Shown: piece by piece, positions 20,024 through 28,332 of the stretch | How the letters are laid out: each line of letters begins with the position of its first letter | How positions within the stretch are numbered: position 1 is the stretch's first letter | Assembly: GCA_902537725.1 (NCBI GenBank) | Contig: CACBCD010000001.1 | Coordinates: forward strand, 1 to 64,000 | Source: an uncultured PS1 clade bacterium | GTDB lineage: Bacteria; Pseudomonadota; Alphaproteobacteria; MED-G09 | Direction of reading: 5' to 3' | Length of the DNA stretch: 64,000 nt | The notes under the pieces: model-generated | The model's database searches: none | What the model saw: only the letters and a program-made list of their open reading frames with translations | Told to the model about the DNA's origin: nothing | Made by a program: the position numbers and the translations under genes

Positions 20024-20557
20024 TTACAGGATTAATTTATTTAGATAAAAATGAAATGGATTTTTTCCGTTCCAATCCTTTGACTGCTGATATAAAAATT
20101 CATAGAAATTATTTATGTCATCCCTTTTTTCATAAATCTCATAGAAGTGATTTATTTCATCGCCTGGATAAAACCAAGCGAATTTCATTCCGCTTCTGTG
20201 CCCTACGTTTGCAGATAATACCTCCTCACAACCTTGTTTTTCTAAAATTTCTTTTTCTTTTTCAAAATCAGGAGCAATCCAGGCAACATGATGTATTCCT
20301 TTTGAGTTACTATTTTTTGGAATATCTTGAATTTTATGATCACATATTAACTCAATCATAGTGTTTTCTTTCCAACCGTATGCTGATGAATGGTCAAACT
20401 CACTTTCTTTTTTATTAACAAGAGTATTTTGTATTTTTATATGTTCATTTAAATAGAATGGTCCAATATTATATTTTTTTGACCAAAATGTTGCGGCTTC
20501 TCTGATATCTCTAACTGCATAGGCTATTTGTATAATTGGACGTTCAGAACTAAACAT
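20024..20557 (-). CDS. VOC-superfamily (glyoxalase/dioxygenase fold) protein
   Basis: Paired beta-alpha-beta-beta-beta modules of the vicinal oxygen chelate fold. The first begins PIIQIAYAVRDIREAATFWSK and the second GIHHVAWIAPDFEKEKEIL. Possible metal ligands include the His in HHVAW and the Glu in HFYEIYE. The length of 177 residues gives one binding unit. It resembles uncharacterised VOC proteins in catabolic clusters. No clear ribosome site precedes the ATG. It is divergent from the amidohydrolase gene, with a palindrome in between. Confidence 0.8.
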   Translation of the reverse strand: MFSSERPIIQIAYAVRDIREAATFWSKKYNIGPFYLNEHIKIQNTLVNKKESEFDHSSAYGWKENTMIELICDHKIQDIPKNSNSKGIHHVAWIAPDFEKEKEILEKQGCEEVLSANVGHRSGMKFAWFYPGDEINHFYEIYEKRDDINNFYEFLYQQSKDWNGKNPFHFYLNKLIL

Positions 20558-20587
20558 TTTAATACTTTACAATTTTTTTATGAAAAG

Positions 20588-20611
20588 CCTAGACAATTTT
20601 TTTTATCTAGG
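20588..20611. promoter_or_regulatory. inverted repeat CCTAGA-N12-TCTAGG in a divergent promoter region
   Basis: Perfect 6-base arms separated by 12 T-rich bases lie between the divergent VOC and amidohydrolase genes, about 30 bases upstream of the amidohydrolase ATG and its GAGGAG ribosome site. The placement suits an operator for a dimeric regulator. A weak hairpin is the alternative. No cognate regulator is adjacent. Confidence 0.3.
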
Positions 20612-20641
20612 AAAAAATACGTTAATTTTGAGGAGTTACAA

Positions 20642-22309
20642 ATGTCAGATAATTCTATGGTAATTCGAAATGCAACAATTGTTGATGGAACTGGAGGAGA
20701 TCCTTTTGAAGGTGACGTATTTATTAAGGATGGCATAATCCAAGAGGTTGGAAATATTAGCAATGATTGTGATAAACAAATTGATGCTAAGGGCTTGATA
20801 CTGTCACCAGGGTTTATAGATATACATACACACTTCGATCCACAGTTATGCTGGGATGGTTATGCAACTCCTTCAATTGAACACGGAGTTACAACTGTTG
20901 TTACAGGAAATTGTTCTTTATCTCTTGCGCCAATTAGGAATGGCGGTGAAAATAAAATTATCTCAATGTTTCAGGTAATTGAAGATATTAAAAAACCAAC
21001 TTTTGAAGAAGCGGTGCCTTTTTCATGGGAGAGTTTTGGAGAGTATCTTGACCATATCAAACCTGGACTAGGAATTAATGTTGGTGCTTTGATTGGTCAT
21101 TCTGCAGTTCGTTTGTATGTAATGGGCGAAGACAGCCAGAAAAGAGAAGCAACAGATGATGAAATTAAACAAATGGTTGAAATTGTTGAAATGGCTATGA
21201 AGCATGGAGCGTTAGGCGTCTCATCTTCATATGTTGATGTTGATGAGAATTTTGATCCTGTACCCAGCCGTTTTTCATGCATAAAAGAAAAAATAGCACT
21301 TGCGAAAGCGGCTACCATAACAGGTAGAGGTGTCTGGCAGGTTGTTCCATATTTTATTGACATGGAAACTCAATTAAAAAATATTCATGAGTTAGGGGAT
21401 ATAAGTTTAGAGACAGGCATTATGTGTACTTTTCAACCAGTATTATCTACTCCTGATGCTCCTAAAGCAGAGAGAATTATGGAAGCTCTTCAAAAAGAGA
21501 GAGATAGGGGAGCAAAAGTATTCGGTCAAACTATGCCTCGTTGCTTTGACTTGAATATGCGCTTATCTGAGACAAGCATGCTTTTATTTGGAATGCCTAC
21601 TTGGAAATCTATTATGGATTTATCAGTAAAAGATAGAAAAGAGGCATTTTCAAATATAGATAATCAAAAAATACTTGTTGAAGAAGCTAGAAACGCTCAA
21701 GGGATGAGCGCTGCATTACCGATGCTTAAAGTTGGTCAAGTTTATTCGGATGATAATAAAAAATATACTGGAAAATATTTAGCTGAAATTGCTCAAACTG
21801 AGGAAAAAGAAATTGGACAAGTGATTTTAGATATTGCTAATGCCGATGACTTAAAGACTGAATTTCAACTTATGGATGTAATTAACTCTGATAAAGAGTC
21901 TGTTTCTTATCTTATTATGAATGAACTTTGTCACTTTGGAGCATCTGATGCTGGTGCTCACATTACTCAATTTTGTGGTACAGGAGACACTACTCACCTT
22001 TTAGAACATTACGTAAGAAATACTAATAAAATATCTTTATCAACAGCTATTCATAGAATGACAAAAGAAGTTGCGGATGATTGGGGTCTCTTTGATAGAG
22101 GAGAGATCAAAGAAGGTAAAGCTGCTGATTTAGTTCTATTTGATATTAATGAGGTGGGAATTTCTAATGAAGAATTCGTCAATGATTTTCCTGGCGAAGC
22201 CAGTCGTTACATGCGGTATTCAAAAGGCTATGAGAAAGTCATTGTTAACGGTGCAGTTGTTTATGAAAATAACGAATATACTGATATTAAAAGCGGAACT
22301 ATAGTTTAA
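20642..22309 (+). CDS. N-acyl-D-amino-acid deacylase-type amidohydrolase
   Basis: TIM-barrel metal-dependent hydrolase. DGTGGDPFEGDVFIKDG opens the composite beta domain. Metal motifs are FIDIHTHFDP, TGNCS (the Cys ligand used by D-aminoacylases) and GASDAGAHITQFCG with the catalytic Asp. The C-terminus has GEIKEGKAADLVLFD. The track start at 20528 lies in the VOC promoter; the ATG at 20642 (MSDNSMVIRNATIVDG) has GAGGAG seven bases upstream and is chosen, giving about 555 residues. It precedes a Rieske oxygenase gene by 43 bases on the same strand, so the pair is probably co-transcribed. The amide substrate is unknown. Confidence 0.9.
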   Translation: MSDNSMVIRNATIVDGTGGDPFEGDVFIKDGIIQEVGNISNDCDKQIDAKGLILSPGFIDIHTHFDPQLCWDGYATPSIEHGVTTVVTGNCSLSLAPIRNGGENKIISMFQVIEDIKKPTFEEAVPFSWESFGEYLDHIKPGLGINVGALIGHSAVRLYVMGEDSQKREATDDEIKQMVEIVEMAMKHGALGVSSSYVDVDENFDPVPSRFSCIKEKIALAKAATITGRGVWQVVPYFIDMETQLKNIHELGDISLETGIMCTFQPVLSTPDAPKAERIMEALQKERDRGAKVFGQTMPRCFDLNMRLSETSMLLFGMPTWKSIMDLSVKDRKEAFSNIDNQKILVEEARNAQGMSAALPMLKVGQVYSDDNKKYTGKYLAEIAQTEEKEIGQVILDIANADDLKTEFQLMDVINSDKESVSYLIMNELCHFGASDAGAHITQFCGTGDTTHLLEHYVRNTNKISLSTAIHRMTKEVADDWGLFDRGEIKEGKAADLVLFDINEVGISNEEFVNDFPGEASRYMRYSKGYEKVIVNGAVVYENNEYTDIKSGTIV

Positions 22310-22352
22310 ATTTTTTGATAACCATAATTTCACATGGTTTATGAGGTAAAAA

Positions 22353-23699
22353 ATGGATCAAGTACAAATTGATAAGATAAAAGATTTGATTGAATATGAA
22401 AGAAATAGAACATCTCCACCATCAACATTTCCTAAATTACCAGATCTTCCAGGAAAGAGATATACTGATAGAGAATTCTTTGAGTTAGAAAAAGAAAATT
22501 TATGGAAAAAGACCTGGCTTTTGGCTGGTCATCTTGATGAGATTCCAGAAACTGGTTGTTATAAACTTTGGGAAAAAACAGGCCAGCCAGTTATTATTGT
22601 AAGAAAAAACAAAAATGAAGTGACTGCTTTTTATAATATGTGTCGTCACAGAGGTGCTGCAATTGTTAGAGAGGATTATGGTAAGGAAAAAAGCTTATTA
22701 TGTGGCTACCATGGCTGGAATTATAATTTTGATGGAGATTTGATTGGTAAAAGGGATCCTCAAGACTTTGTAGATTTTGATGATAGCTGCAGAAGTCTTC
22801 ATAAAATCAATATTGAGTTATTGGGAAATCTTATATTTATAAATTTTGATCTTAATGCAATTACTTTGAAAGAAAGCTTAGGCCCTATTTATGAAGAGCT
22901 TAAAGAATTTCAGCTAGGATCTCTGCGTTTGGTTGATCAGTATAGCTATGATGTAAAATGTAATTGGAAAATTGCAATGGAAGCAAATATGGAAGTCTAC
23001 CATGTTCAATCAATTCATCCTAAAACTGTTCACGTAGGCTTAGATTATCGAGGAAATGTAAATACTTTTTATCCTCATGGTCATGGCAGAATGGTAGCGC
23101 CAAGTAGATCTTACCCCGATTTACCAGTTTATGGTGTTGCTGATTCTTCAGACCCAAATGCAACCAGTTATCATCCGCTTCCAAAGGGTGCTAAAAAGCT
23201 GGGAATAGAAATTGGCACTGTAGATCCAAGACCTGAAATAGAGACAGCAGGATATATATCTAGAACGTGTACTCAATCCTATAACCTAATGCCTAATTTA
23301 GTTTCCCCAATGTCAGAGAGAGGTTTTCCTATATTACAATGGTGGCCAACTAGTATTAACGAATGTATTTTTGAGGTTATGTGGATAGCTCCTGATTGGG
23401 GTGGAGGAGAAAGGCCTGAGATATGGGACTCTCAAATTCAAGGATTTAATGATGTTCTCGATGAGGATCTTCAATTTGGAGGCTGGATTCAAAAAGCTGT
23501 CGACTCTTATGCTTTTGATGGCGTACCCCTTAGTTACCAAGAGGCAAGAATTTATCATTGGCATCAAGAAGTAGATAAAATTATTGGTATAAATAAGATT
23601 CCAAAAGAACTCAGAGTAGTACAGGCAATGGGTGATGATTGGACGTATCCAAATGATATTGAACAAAGATTAAAAGAATATAATTCAAAGTCCACTTAA
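22353..23699 (+). CDS. Rieske non-heme iron oxygenase, alpha subunit
   Basis: Second Rieske oxygenase of the window, 448 residues. The Rieske cluster is CRHRGAAIVRED to CGYHGWNYNFDG. The mononuclear iron site is EANMEVYHVQSIHP. The C-terminal SRPBCC domain ends with SYQEARIYHWHQEVDKI, similar in arrangement to the gene at the left edge of the window. GAGG precedes the ATG. It follows the amidohydrolase and converges on the cupin gene. No reductase or beta subunit is adjacent; the substrate is not known. Confidence 0.94.
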   Translation: MDQVQIDKIKDLIEYERNRTSPPSTFPKLPDLPGKRYTDREFFELEKENLWKKTWLLAGHLDEIPETGCYKLWEKTGQPVIIVRKNKNEVTAFYNMCRHRGAAIVREDYGKEKSLLCGYHGWNYNFDGDLIGKRDPQDFVDFDDSCRSLHKINIELLGNLIFINFDLNAITLKESLGPIYEELKEFQLGSLRLVDQYSYDVKCNWKIAMEANMEVYHVQSIHPKTVHVGLDYRGNVNTFYPHGHGRMVAPSRSYPDLPVYGVADSSDPNATSYHPLPKGAKKLGIEIGTVDPRPEIETAGYISRTCTQSYNLMPNLVSPMSERGFPILQWWPTSINECIFEVMWIAPDWGGGERPEIWDSQIQGFNDVLDEDLQFGGWIQKAVDSYAFDGVPLSYQEARIYHWHQEVDKIIGINKIPKELRVVQAMGDDWTYPNDIEQRLKEYNSKST

Positions 23700-23704
23700 T
23701 TTAT

Positions 23705-24238
23705 TTATCTTTTTATATCGCTATCAATTAAAACAGCAATAAGTAATGCAGGTTCATTTCCATTATTGATCCAAGCATGATTAGTCCCTCTTTGAACAAC
23801 TGTATCAAAAGGTTTAAGTCTAACTTCATCTTTATCTAATAAAAGAGTAACATCTCCCTTTAATAGAATTATGTAATCAATAGTTTTTGTTTGATGCATT
23901 GCATGATGTCTAGAGGTGTCAATTCTCTCATGTGTGGCGCCAATTTTTTCAAAAGCAATTGCTGCTGCTTCTTCAAGTTTTTCTATTGGTATATTCTTTG
24001 GGGTTGCTTGAATTTCAAAATATCTAAATTTTGTACCATTTGCCTCCGGAGATAAGATTATTTCAATATCAGCCCTATCCCTATTATCCAAAGTATCGAT
24101 TTTTTTTCCATCTGTATTCCAAATCTCAAATAATCCACCAACATCTTCACCTATTGTTCTTGAAGGTCCTCCATCAATTATAATTATAGATTTACCCTCT
24201 TCATCGTGACCTGTAACAATGCGTCTTAAATTCTCCAT
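23705..24238 (-). CDS. cupin-domain protein
   Basis: Single conserved beta-barrel cupin in the C-terminal half. HHAMHQTKTIDYIILLKGDV gives the first cupin motif and GTNHAWINNGNEPALLIAV the second, with His residues that could hold a metal. The N-terminal 70 residues form a further beta-rich region. The ATG has GAGAGGAA just upstream. Cupins near oxygenases may be dioxygenases, isomerases or sensors; the sequence does not decide. It faces the Rieske gene tail to tail. Confidence 0.8.
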   Translation of the reverse strand: MENLRRIVTGHDEEGKSIIIIDGGPSRTIGEDVGGLFEIWNTDGKKIDTLDNRDRADIEIILSPEANGTKFRYFEIQATPKNIPIEKLEEAAAIAFEKIGATHERIDTSRHHAMHQTKTIDYIILLKGDVTLLLDKDEVRLKPFDTVVQRGTNHAWINNGNEPALLIAVLIDSDIKR

Positions 24239-24314
24239 TTTCCTCTCTTAAAGTCTTTATTATGTAATATTATATTTGCATTATTAAATTTAAAACTATC
24301 AATAAAATAAAAAG

Positions 24315-24332
24315 TTATCCCCATAATCCACA
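24315..24332 (+). promoter_or_regulatory. two abutting DnaA-box-like 9-mers
   Basis: TTATCCCCA and TAATCCACA lie back to back, each one base off the consensus TTATCCACA. They sit in the very AT-rich 210-base gap between the divergent cupin gene and the first exported-protein gene. They could be DnaA sites for gene control or part of a replication origin, but only two boxes are visible and none of the usual origin neighbours is adjacent. Confidence 0.3.
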
Positions 24333-24448
24333 GTATTATGTATAAGTTTTTGATTTTTTGATAAATTTTTCACTTTTCACTCTTTCATTATGCATCTAAC
24401 TGAAAGACGCTAGTTGAGAATTATTATTAATATCTATGGGAGTGGATA

Positions 24449-25225
24449 ATGAAAAATCTTTTTATTAGTTTTATAATTTTGGTTGCTACTATTTCATTTA
24501 CATCAATTTTAAAAGCAGATGACCATGCTGAACAATCATATTTTAATTTTCAAGTGAATTTTTGTAAATTGAATGAAGGATCCACAATGGAAGATTATTC
24601 AAATGCAGTTAATAATTATATTAAATGGTCAAAGAAAAATGATGTGGAGGTTTATGTATCTAGGCAAATGCCTTTATTTCCTCATGATAATTTTGTTTCT
24701 GACCGTGGATATGATTTTCAGGAAATCCTAGCTGGCCCTCATAATACGACTGGAAAGGCATGGGATATGTGGTTAGGCACTAAGGAAGGTCAGAAGTTAG
24801 CTAAAAAATGGCAGGAAGCTGCGACATGTTATGTTAAGTGGGGCCATGCTTATCCTCAATATACTGATCAAAAAGCTCTTGAATCGGATGAAGATCGTGT
24901 AGTTAGTTGGAACTGGTGCACAAGAAAGAGTGGTGTTTCACTAGATGATTTACAGGCTCGTCATGAGGTGATGATTGAGGAACTTAAAAAAGATAATATT
25001 GGTCTTAGTGGTTGGTTTATAGTTCAACCTGTTACTGGTGCAGCACAAGCTCCTGGCGGTTTTGTTCATTTAGGTTTTTATGATGATGTTGAGTCTTTTA
25101 TGAAATATAAAGAGGCTTTTGCAGCCGGCGGTTGGGTAGATTATGTTGATTATACAGATAATTATGCCAGTTGTATCGGGGAAGAACTATATTCTGAGCA
25201 AGTTTTAAACTTTCCAAAAAATTAA
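24449..25225 (+). CDS. exported two-domain cysteine protein, unknown function (paralogue A)
   Basis: A signal peptide (FISFIILVATISFTSILKA, then DDHAE) leads to two related halves. Each half starts with a Cys motif (FCKLNEG; NWCTRKSG), has an amphipathic helix and a W/F-rich strand, and ends with a second Cys (ATCYVKWG; ASCIGEEL), suggesting one disulfide per half. The next gene encodes a clear paralogue with the same blocks, such as KKNDVEV and WLGTK-GQKL. The pattern could fit a periplasmic dimeric alpha/beta-barrel (ferredoxin-like) fold, but that is inference. GGGAG precedes the ATG. I do not recognise a characterised family. Confidence 0.85.
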   Translation: MKNLFISFIILVATISFTSILKADDHAEQSYFNFQVNFCKLNEGSTMEDYSNAVNNYIKWSKKNDVEVYVSRQMPLFPHDNFVSDRGYDFQEILAGPHNTTGKAWDMWLGTKEGQKLAKKWQEAATCYVKWGHAYPQYTDQKALESDEDRVVSWNWCTRKSGVSLDDLQARHEVMIEELKKDNIGLSGWFIVQPVTGAAQAPGGFVHLGFYDDVESFMKYKEAFAAGGWVDYVDYTDNYASCIGEELYSEQVLNFPKN

Positions 25226-25253
25226 TATAAATTAACAAAATATAGGAAAAAAA

Positions 25254-26021
25254 ATGAAAAAAATAATATTAGCTTTTTTAACGTTTGTACTAATCTTCTC
25301 ATTATCAGAGAATGCTAATGCTGATGATCATATGGGTCCATCAAACTTACAAATTCAACTTTGTAAGTTAAATGAAGGCGTAACAATGAATGATTATGAC
25401 TCATTAATAAATGAATATTTCAAATGGGCAAAAAAGAACGATGTAGAGGTATTCTTTGCTCGTCAAACACCATTGTATCCTCAGAACTCTTTTATTAGAG
25501 CAGGTTATGATTTTGTTGAATTACTAAATACTTCTCATATCAATGCAGGTAAAGGCTGGGATAAATGGTTAGGTACAAAATCAGGACAAAAATTAAATGA
25601 AAAATGGCAAAAACTTGCTAGTTGTGCCGTTAAAATTTCCGCAGTAGTACCAAACTATTTAAATGAAAAAGCTCTTGCTGAAGATAAAGACAGGATTGTT
25701 TCATGGAATTGGTGCTCTCTAAATGAAGGCGTAAGCTATGAGGATTTACTCGAAGAACATGCAAAACGAGCTAGTGAACTTGAGGAAAATCCAAGAGGCC
25801 TAATTGGTTGGGCTAATGTTTACCCAAGAATTGGCATGGAAGAGGCACCTGGAGATTTCGCTCACATTGCCGTTTACCCTGATGTTGAGTCAGCTCAAAT
25901 ATATCAGCAAGATCAGTCAGATGGAGGATGGAAATCTTATAGAGATTATAATGAGAATTTTGCTAGTTGTATGGGCGATGGGTTTATGATCGAAAAAGTT
26001 CTTAATGATCCAAATAATTAA
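25254..26021 (+). CDS. exported two-domain cysteine protein, unknown function (paralogue B)
   Basis: Paralogue of the preceding gene with the same plan: signal peptide ending ENANA-DDH, then halves opening LCKLNEG and NWCSLNEG and closing ASCAVK and ASCMGD. The second half of this protein repeats the LNEG motif of the first half, which shows the internal duplication more clearly than paralogue A does. Shared blocks include KKNDVEVFFARQ, KWLGTKSGQKL and DRIVSWNWC. It starts 28 bases after paralogue A, with AGGA before the ATG, and is surely in the same transcript. Function unknown; a periplasmic binding or enzymatic role linked to the nearby transporters and oxygenases is conjecture. Confidence 0.85.
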   Translation: MKKIILAFLTFVLIFSLSENANADDHMGPSNLQIQLCKLNEGVTMNDYDSLINEYFKWAKKNDVEVFFARQTPLYPQNSFIRAGYDFVELLNTSHINAGKGWDKWLGTKSGQKLNEKWQKLASCAVKISAVVPNYLNEKALAEDKDRIVSWNWCSLNEGVSYEDLLEEHAKRASELEENPRGLIGWANVYPRIGMEEAPGDFAHIAVYPDVESAQIYQQDQSDGGWKSYRDYNENFASCMGDGFMIEKVLNDPNN

Positions 26022-26037
26022 AAAAAAGGAGAAAAAA

Positions 26038-26724
26038 ATGAAGAAATTTTTATTGATGCCAATTATTTTTGGTGTTCTATCTTTTGTAAAGTTAGAAGCT
26101 GCACCAATGGATGCTTATTATTGTTTTTCTACTACTGAGGATGCAGCAGTGGTTGAAAAAATGGATAATTTTATGGCAAGTGAAGCCGCAAAAGATCTTC
26201 CCTCAGTAACTTTGTGGGCAATGTTATTGAATGGTCAAGAACCTGAGACACATTGTGTGGTTCAGCAACACCCGAATGGAGCCTCTTTTGAAAAGGCTGG
26301 AGCAATCTTTCAATCACAAGCCGGACAAGATTTCTTGAGAGATCTATCTACTGTAATTGTTCCCGGTCTTGAAGGCGCCGGAACACCTATGCTTAATTTT
26401 GGTGATGTAGATTTCAAAAAAAATCCATATTTAGCGCTTTATAATGTAAAAGTAAAAGATGCGAAAAGGTATGGAGAAGTTTTTTCAGACTTTATGGGGT
26501 CAGCTGATTTACCCGGTTCAGCAACTCTTTATCAAGATACCTTTACAGGAACAGAAAATAGAACTCACTATGTTGTAATGTCAGGGCCATCATTAGATGC
26601 TCTAATGGATGGTATTTCATCAACACTAAATAGTGATCTCGGTCAAAAATTTCAAAAAAGAGCTAGCAGTGTTAGAAAATTATTAAGTACAAATTTAATG
26701 CTTCATGTTAAGACTTGGAATTAA
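26038..26724 (+). CDS. exported protein, unknown function, third of the tandem set
   Basis: Signal peptide MKKFLLMPIIFGVLSFVKLEA is followed by a mature protein beginning APMDAYYC. Two similar halves are suggested by MDAYYCFSTTED/HCVVQQHPNGASF and LALYNVKVKDAKRY/THYVVMSGPSLDAL, each with a helix near GQDFL or GQKFQ. Only the first half has cysteines. The track start at 26005 lies in the tail of paralogue B; the ATG at 26038 is preceded by AAGGAG and is chosen. It is distant from paralogues A and B in sequence but similar in size, export and two-half design. A strong terminator follows, so the three genes form a unit. Confidence 0.82.
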   Translation: MKKFLLMPIIFGVLSFVKLEAAPMDAYYCFSTTEDAAVVEKMDNFMASEAAKDLPSVTLWAMLLNGQEPETHCVVQQHPNGASFEKAGAIFQSQAGQDFLRDLSTVIVPGLEGAGTPMLNFGDVDFKKNPYLALYNVKVKDAKRYGEVFSDFMGSADLPGSATLYQDTFTGTENRTHYVVMSGPSLDALMDGISSTLNSDLGQKFQKRASSVRKLLSTNLMLHVKTWN

Positions 26725-26747
26725 TTAAACTTTTCATAATAAATATT

Positions 26748-26776
26748 AACCCCGTTATTTTTAACGGGGTTTTTTT
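26748..26776 (+). terminator. rho-independent terminator
   Basis: AACCCCGTTA pairs with TAACGGGGTT across a short T loop and is followed by a run of T. It ends the transcript of the three exported proteins. A nearly identical hairpin follows the TonB receptor gene at about 32.5 kb. Confidence 0.93.
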
Positions 26777-26883
26777 ATAGATAAATAATTTATTTATTTT
26801 AATTAACAGTTAAAGCAATTTAATTATAGTTACTTGATGTTAATAAAAAGCCAGTTATATTTTATTGGCTTTGGGGAGAAATT

Positions 26884-28191
26884 ATGAGTGAAAAAATTAA
26901 CTGGCCCAGTAAGAATTATGCTTGGTTTTTTACAACTCTTTTATTAATTACTTATACGGTTTCATTTATTGATAGGGCTATGATTAACCTTCTCATTGAT
27001 CCAATAAGAAGTGATTTAAGTCTTTCCGATATTCAAATGGGTCAAATTTTAGGACCTGGATTTATGATTAGCTATATCCTTTTCAGTCTTCCTATTGGAA
27101 GAATGGTTGATAAATTTAATAGAGTTTTTGTTTTAATTGGAGGTATTATTCTTTGGAGCATAGCTACTGCAGCACATGGATTTTCCAGTGATTATTATAG
27201 TTTGTTTGTTTCTCGTGCCGGCGTGGGAGCTGGTGAGGCTGCCGTCACTCCAGCTTCATGGTCAATAATTGCCGATTTGTTTCGTCCTGAGGATAGAGCC
27301 TTTCCAATGAGTTTTTATCTTATGGGTCCCTACATTGGTCAAGGTTTGGCGCTTCTCTTTGGAGGATTTGTAATCCAACTTTATACTGATCCTGTATATT
27401 TTTTTGGATTTACTCTTCAACCCTGGCAAATGATTTTTATTCTTATCGCAATTCCAGGATTCATATTATCTTTAGGTCTTGCTTTTCTTTCAGATCCGGT
27501 AAGAAAGGGAATTATTAATAAAGAAAAACATCATGAGGAGTCCTTTGTTGACGTTATTGCATACATAAAAACTAAGTTTAAAGCTTATTTTACACTGATG
27601 ATAGCCGCGTCATTTATTGTGGTTCTTCTTTATACATTTCAAGCATGGGTTCCAACATATATTTCCCGTATTCACGGTTGGGATTTATCTAGAGTTGGTT
27701 ATCTTTTTGGAATTGTGACACTAATCTCTGGTTCTCTTGGAGTTTTATCAGGACCAGTTGTTGAGAAATTTTTAGAAAAAAGAAATATTAAAAATTCTAC
27801 TCATTCTGTATTTCTTATTTCTTCCTCTGCAGTAGCAATTATTCCTGCTTTCACCTTCCTATTTGTTAATGAGCAGTTCGTTTTACCTGGAATGTTCGTT
27901 ATAAGCTTTTTTATAACATTGCCTATGGCTTGTTTTGCTTCTGGTTTACAAAAAATGACTCCTCAAAATTATAGAGGTTCCATTTCAGGCTTGTATGTTT
28001 TTATAATGAATATCGTTGGCTTAAGTCTTGGCCCAACAGTAGTACCATTTTTTACAAGCGTAATATTTGAAAATGATATGTCTATTAACATAGCTTTAAG
28101 TAATACATTTTTGATCTTCGGCCCACTTTCATTTTTAATTTTCTTTTTGGGAAGGAAGTCACTAAATCAGGAATTACGATCACAGCACTAA
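26884..28191 (+). CDS. MFS transporter
   Basis: Twelve-helix major facilitator permease of 435 residues. The first helix pair holds FIDRAMINLLIDPIRSDLSLSD, typical of the anion:cation and aromatic or organic acid transporter branches, and the loop 2-3 motif appears as GRMVDKFNR. Helix 4-5 has RAGVGAGEAAVTPASWSIIADLF. The ribosome site is GGGGAG. It lies just after the exported-protein terminator and faces tRNA-Ala. It probably imports an organic acid or related solute; the substrate is not known. Confidence 0.92.
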   Translation: MSEKINWPSKNYAWFFTTLLLITYTVSFIDRAMINLLIDPIRSDLSLSDIQMGQILGPGFMISYILFSLPIGRMVDKFNRVFVLIGGIILWSIATAAHGFSSDYYSLFVSRAGVGAGEAAVTPASWSIIADLFRPEDRAFPMSFYLMGPYIGQGLALLFGGFVIQLYTDPVYFFGFTLQPWQMIFILIAIPGFILSLGLAFLSDPVRKGIINKEKHHEESFVDVIAYIKTKFKAYFTLMIAASFIVVLLYTFQAWVPTYISRIHGWDLSRVGYLFGIVTLISGSLGVLSGPVVEKFLEKRNIKNSTHSVFLISSSAVAIIPAFTFLFVNEQFVLPGMFVISFFITLPMACFASGLQKMTPQNYRGSISGLYVFIMNIVGLSLGPTVVPFFTSVIFENDMSINIALSNTFLIFGPLSFLIFFLGRKSLNQELRSQH

Positions 28192-28196
28192 AGGAT

Positions 28197-28272
28197 TGGT
28201 GGAGCCAGACGGGATCGAACCGACGACCTTCTGGTTGCAAACCAGACGCTCTCCCAACTGAGCTATGGCCCC
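28197..28272 (-). tRNA. tRNA-Ala (anticodon TGC), CCA encoded
   Basis: The minus strand folds as a cloverleaf: GGGGCCA with TGGCTCC acceptor strands (one G-T pair), D arm AGCTCAGTTGGGAGAGC, anticodon arm TCTGG-TTTGCAA-CCAGA giving TGC, and T arm GGTTCGATCC. The discriminator is A and CCA is encoded. In many alphaproteobacteria this tRNA sits in the rRNA spacer; here it stands alone between the MFS gene and the fatty-acid hydroxylase gene. Confidence 0.97.
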
Positions 28273-28332
28273 ACTGATAAACTCTTATAGGGCAAGAGAG
28301 AAAATTCCTCAACAAAAATAATTATCCAGTAG

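Noticed and set aside
15127-28272. Genomic island bounded by tRNA-Arg and tRNA-Ala
   Set aside because: No integrase, no direct repeat of a tRNA end and no mobile-element gene are visible, and base composition looks the same as in the flanks.
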